A DNA stretch of 64,000 nt from assembly GCA_035235625.1 (NCBI GenBank), contig CP141146.1, forward strand, positions 6,194,501-6,258,500, read 5' to 3'. The translations under genes were made by a program, and so were the position numbers. This DNA is from Saururus chinensis (lineage: Eukaryota > Streptophyta > Magnoliopsida > Piperales > Saururaceae). Below are positions 61,115 to 64,000 of this stretch, piece by piece. Within the stretch, counting starts at the first letter, position 1; the number at the start of each line of letters is the position of its first letter. The notes beneath the pieces were generated by a model. It was not told the origin of the DNA. It searched no databases and saw only the letters and a program-made list of their open reading frames with translations.

Positions 61115-64000
61115 TTGTCTCCCTTCCTCTCTGCAATGCGTGGTGCTCAGCCAATCAGAACCATCTTATTCTCCAAGACCCGGCCGCCCCTTCTCGCTGC
61201 AGAATGGGATTCAGGAGCTAGAAATAGGCTCATGCTGGGGCTGAAGCTACAAGTAGCTGTACTATCCGGGGCTCATCCGCCTGTCAGAATGCGCTGCAGC
61301 TCGGGAGGCTTAAGGGTTCAGAGGGAAGGAAGAAGGAAGTAGGAAAAAAGGCAGTGAGAGGAAACAGAAAAGTCCTCGCAATTTGATGAAGCAGCAGCGA
61401 AAAGTGGCCTACTTTGTTTTACTTACACTTGGGCCCTTGGATCATGAGGGAGAATAAGAGAGATCGCTGGGAGTGTGTGAAAGTTATCAGGTTTCGTCAC
61501 TTGGAGCGTAGAAAAATCTGAAGAGGACAAAGGCTTTTAGTTTTAAAAAAAGTTTACGTTTATAGCTAGATTTTGTTTCCTTTTATGCCAATTCAACTTG
61601 TATTCTATAATTGATGTTAGGAAAAATGGCATCTTTATTTTTATTTTTTTAAGTAAGGAGTATATGATATAAATCTTTTCGTATGTATAGAGAATGCTTG
61701 AGTTCAGTGAGACCCGAGTACAGGTTTATACTGCATGAACCCAAGTATCTCAACCCTTTAAATTTCGATTCAATGTTCCACATAACTCGAGGGCATTAGG
61801 TTTTTGCCTTTTTATATTAGATTTTGATCCGACAACTCATAATACTAAACTCATACAAACATTTTTTTCGAGTTTAGTTACTATACTCTTGATGCATTTG
61901 GTAAGGTGAATTGTGCGTATTACTTATAGGCAAGCATGTTTAATCACCTGCCTACACCTTAGTAATACATACTACTTGTCTCCCAGTCTCAAGTAAAATA
62001 CTTGGTATATGTGCAGCTAGATACTACCTCAAGGGCACACTAACTTTTTCCATATTTTATAAAATAAATATATTCGACATAGAATTATATTTTTTTAATA
62101 AATTTAAATTTATTTATTTGAACAATGCTATAGGGGCTCCAATAAACTCCTCCTTGCCCTATAACTGAAAAAAAACTATTTTTTTCTAACTCACACTTAC
62201 ATCTAAAATTTTAAGATAATAAATTTCTTATACCAATTTATGTTCAATAAAATTTTACACCAAATTTTAATTGGAAAGAACAAAGTAAATCTTCTTCTTG
62301 TTTAAGTTAGCCAACATTAGCAAGAAGCAAAAAAGGACAACTTCTTCTCCTACATTTGGGGGCAACCTACCTCCCTGTCAGAGGTAGATAAGGATTGGAA
62401 CAAGGAGAAATCTAGCCCTTGGCCCTTAGATAATGTTCACTGTCAGAGGTAGCTAAGGATTGGAACAAGGAGAAATCTAGCCCTTGGCCCTTAGACAATG
62501 TTCAGGTTCTAAAGGCAGGCTTCCTAGCAACCACTAGCTACACAAGCTCTTAGAACAAATACAATTTTTTTATGGGTGCACAAGTGAGATTTTTAGGATC
62601 AAACATGGAAAATGAGAAACACGGTAAATAGGAATTTCTTCGGGTCCATATAAGTTATAACCTAATTTATTTTTTTGACAATTATAAAGGCAGTATCAGT
62701 TGATGACTTACGTTATATAATTCAAAGAGAAATACAACGGTTTCGTTTTAATCGTAATCAAATTACTGAGCAGTGTCATGTGCCAAACAAAAAATAATAA
62801 TGGTTAGTGTTAACAATGTGACAGATTTTATATGCAACCGACCCAAAGATAGCTCTACCTAGTCTGAGGGAACTGTGGGTCACCTACTCACATGGGCCCA
62901 ACTTCAGAATTTGTGGGTCACATGGGCCCAATTGAAAGGCTTGCGGGCCATATTTTATACCAGAAAAATAGTTATTACATGAGTAACGCTATTTTGACGT
63001 TTACACGTTAAAATTTTACTTTATTATTTTTATACTATAGATTCATAGGCCCCAATGGTGAAAAAAATAATAAAATAAATTTTTTACATACGAAACATAA
63101 CGTAGCTCAGGCTTTTTATTTATTCCATACGCCAGACAAAGGAGACGGCTGAATGTGGGGGTAGGCCCACCTCCGCTCCACTCTTCAAGGCCGTCATAGA
63201 CAATTTTTTCGCTGGTCATGAAAACATTTTTGGGGCCAGATGCTGGATCTAGCTTGACAGGATCTATGATTAGTACATGTAACCATGTGACATGGAGCTT
63301 TTAACATAATATATAGAGGCAAATATAGTATAATATATATAAGTAGTTTAATTATTTTTTTAAATAAATTAAAATAATTTAATTTTTAAAGTTAGGATGC
63401 TTACTTTGAGGAAAGTGTTTTTATTGTTTCCCTCTAACAATGAGTTTAGAGTAAATTACACGTAAGAACTTTTTATCCATGAGATCAATAATGAATATGT
63501 TAGCGTATATTAACGTTAGTGGTACTAACACTAATATGCGCTAGTATTTATACCATTAATCTTAAATGTTAAGGGTTCTTAGGCATTTCTTACATTGGGA
63601 TCACTCTAGGAGTGGAGCATGAAAAGCTCTTCCTATTTTGAAACGGAGGAAATATAATACATAGAGGTTGTGTAAATTTTATATACCATGTTCGGAAGTC
63701 CATGGCCACAAGTGCTTATCATTGAGTCGGCCAAAAAAATATTTTATAGAACAGGGCTTCAACCCTCGCTTAGCGTGACTAGTTCAGTTTGGTTTGGCCT
63801 ATTTCCCGTGGATTTTTTTATGCTGGACAATTTGCTAATTACCGACACCTTTTGACATAGTCCTAACAAGTCAAAGGAAAAGATCTTTGCTTGATCTTAG
63901 GGCTGCCTATAGAATGATATAGCTACAATATAACCTATTCCATTACTATAAATATTTCTCAATTTTTTATTCATAACTATTCTATTAAGTAAACAATATA
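61115..64000. other. Trihelix 5' region and spacer
   Basis: The GC-rich 61079-61340 is probably the leader of the trihelix gene. Beyond it lie the 65-bp duplication and AT-rich sequence without coding signal. Sequence near 63480-63570 resembles 195-300 in inverted orientation. Confidence 0.45.
62375..62504. repeat. 65-bp tandem duplication
   Basis: Copies at 62375-62439 and 62440-62504 start CTGTCAGAGGTAG and end ATGTTCA. Two differences are seen (GATAAGG against GCTAAGG, AGATAATG against AGACAATG). Confidence 0.95.

Noticed and set aside
60830..61342. 170-codon plus-strand Leu-rich frame
   Set aside because: Complement of the Gln/His-rich part of trihelix exon 1.

Overview
The window is nuclear DNA of a flowering plant. 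It has six intron-bearing or plant-specific genes in about 64 kb of AT-rich intergenic sequence, GT-AG introns, plant LTR retrotransposons (Ty3/gypsy and Ty1/copia) and many MITEs. The first exons are GC-rich (BCH, SARD4-like, RVE), which is common in monocots and also seen in some early-diverging angiosperms. I cannot name the species.

Layout. 1-3,720: AT-rich spacer with Stowaway-like MITEs and one GC-rich island, ending in a triple tandem repeat upstream of a gene. 3,723-5,814 (+): seven-exon plastid beta-carotene hydroxylase. 7,040-11,864: a decayed minus-strand Ty3/gypsy element whose integrase is split by a 2.3-kb LTR-like insertion, which itself carries a foldback MITE and a long TAA microsatellite. 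11,940-12,860 (+): copia RT/RNase H relic. 16,657-21,820 (-): a 5.2-kb Ty1/copia element with both LTRs. 22,774-23,172 (-): SPIRAL1-like microtubule protein. 27,797-34,830 (-): eight-exon REVEILLE-type MYB gene with a gypsy fragment in intron 6. 39,315-41,393: hAT-type element with a Harbinger-type element nested inside. 43,343-45,639 (-): four-exon bZIP-like gene lacking the canonical basic-region Asn. 48,600-49,375: hAT-like remnant with a second foldback MITE. 53,424-54,416 (-): intronless SARD4-type ornithine cyclodeaminase/mu-crystallin gene. 55,904-56,817: second Harbinger-type copy. 58,685-61,078 (-): two-exon GT-2-type trihelix factor with one intact and one degenerate DNA-binding domain.

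The genes act in unrelated processes: xanthophyll synthesis, pipecolate and systemic immunity, clock-related transcription, cortical microtubules, and two further transcription factors. They do not form a biosynthetic cluster. I found no convincing new multi-gene system. The most unusual material is the nested transposon structure (hAT with Harbinger inside, gypsy with LTR with MITE inside), a foldback MITE family with a perfect 9-bp target duplication, several very recent-looking short tandem duplications, and the two transcription factors with altered DNA-binding residues. Gene models were assembled by eye from open frames, GT-AG junctions and family resemblance. No alignment or expression data were available.
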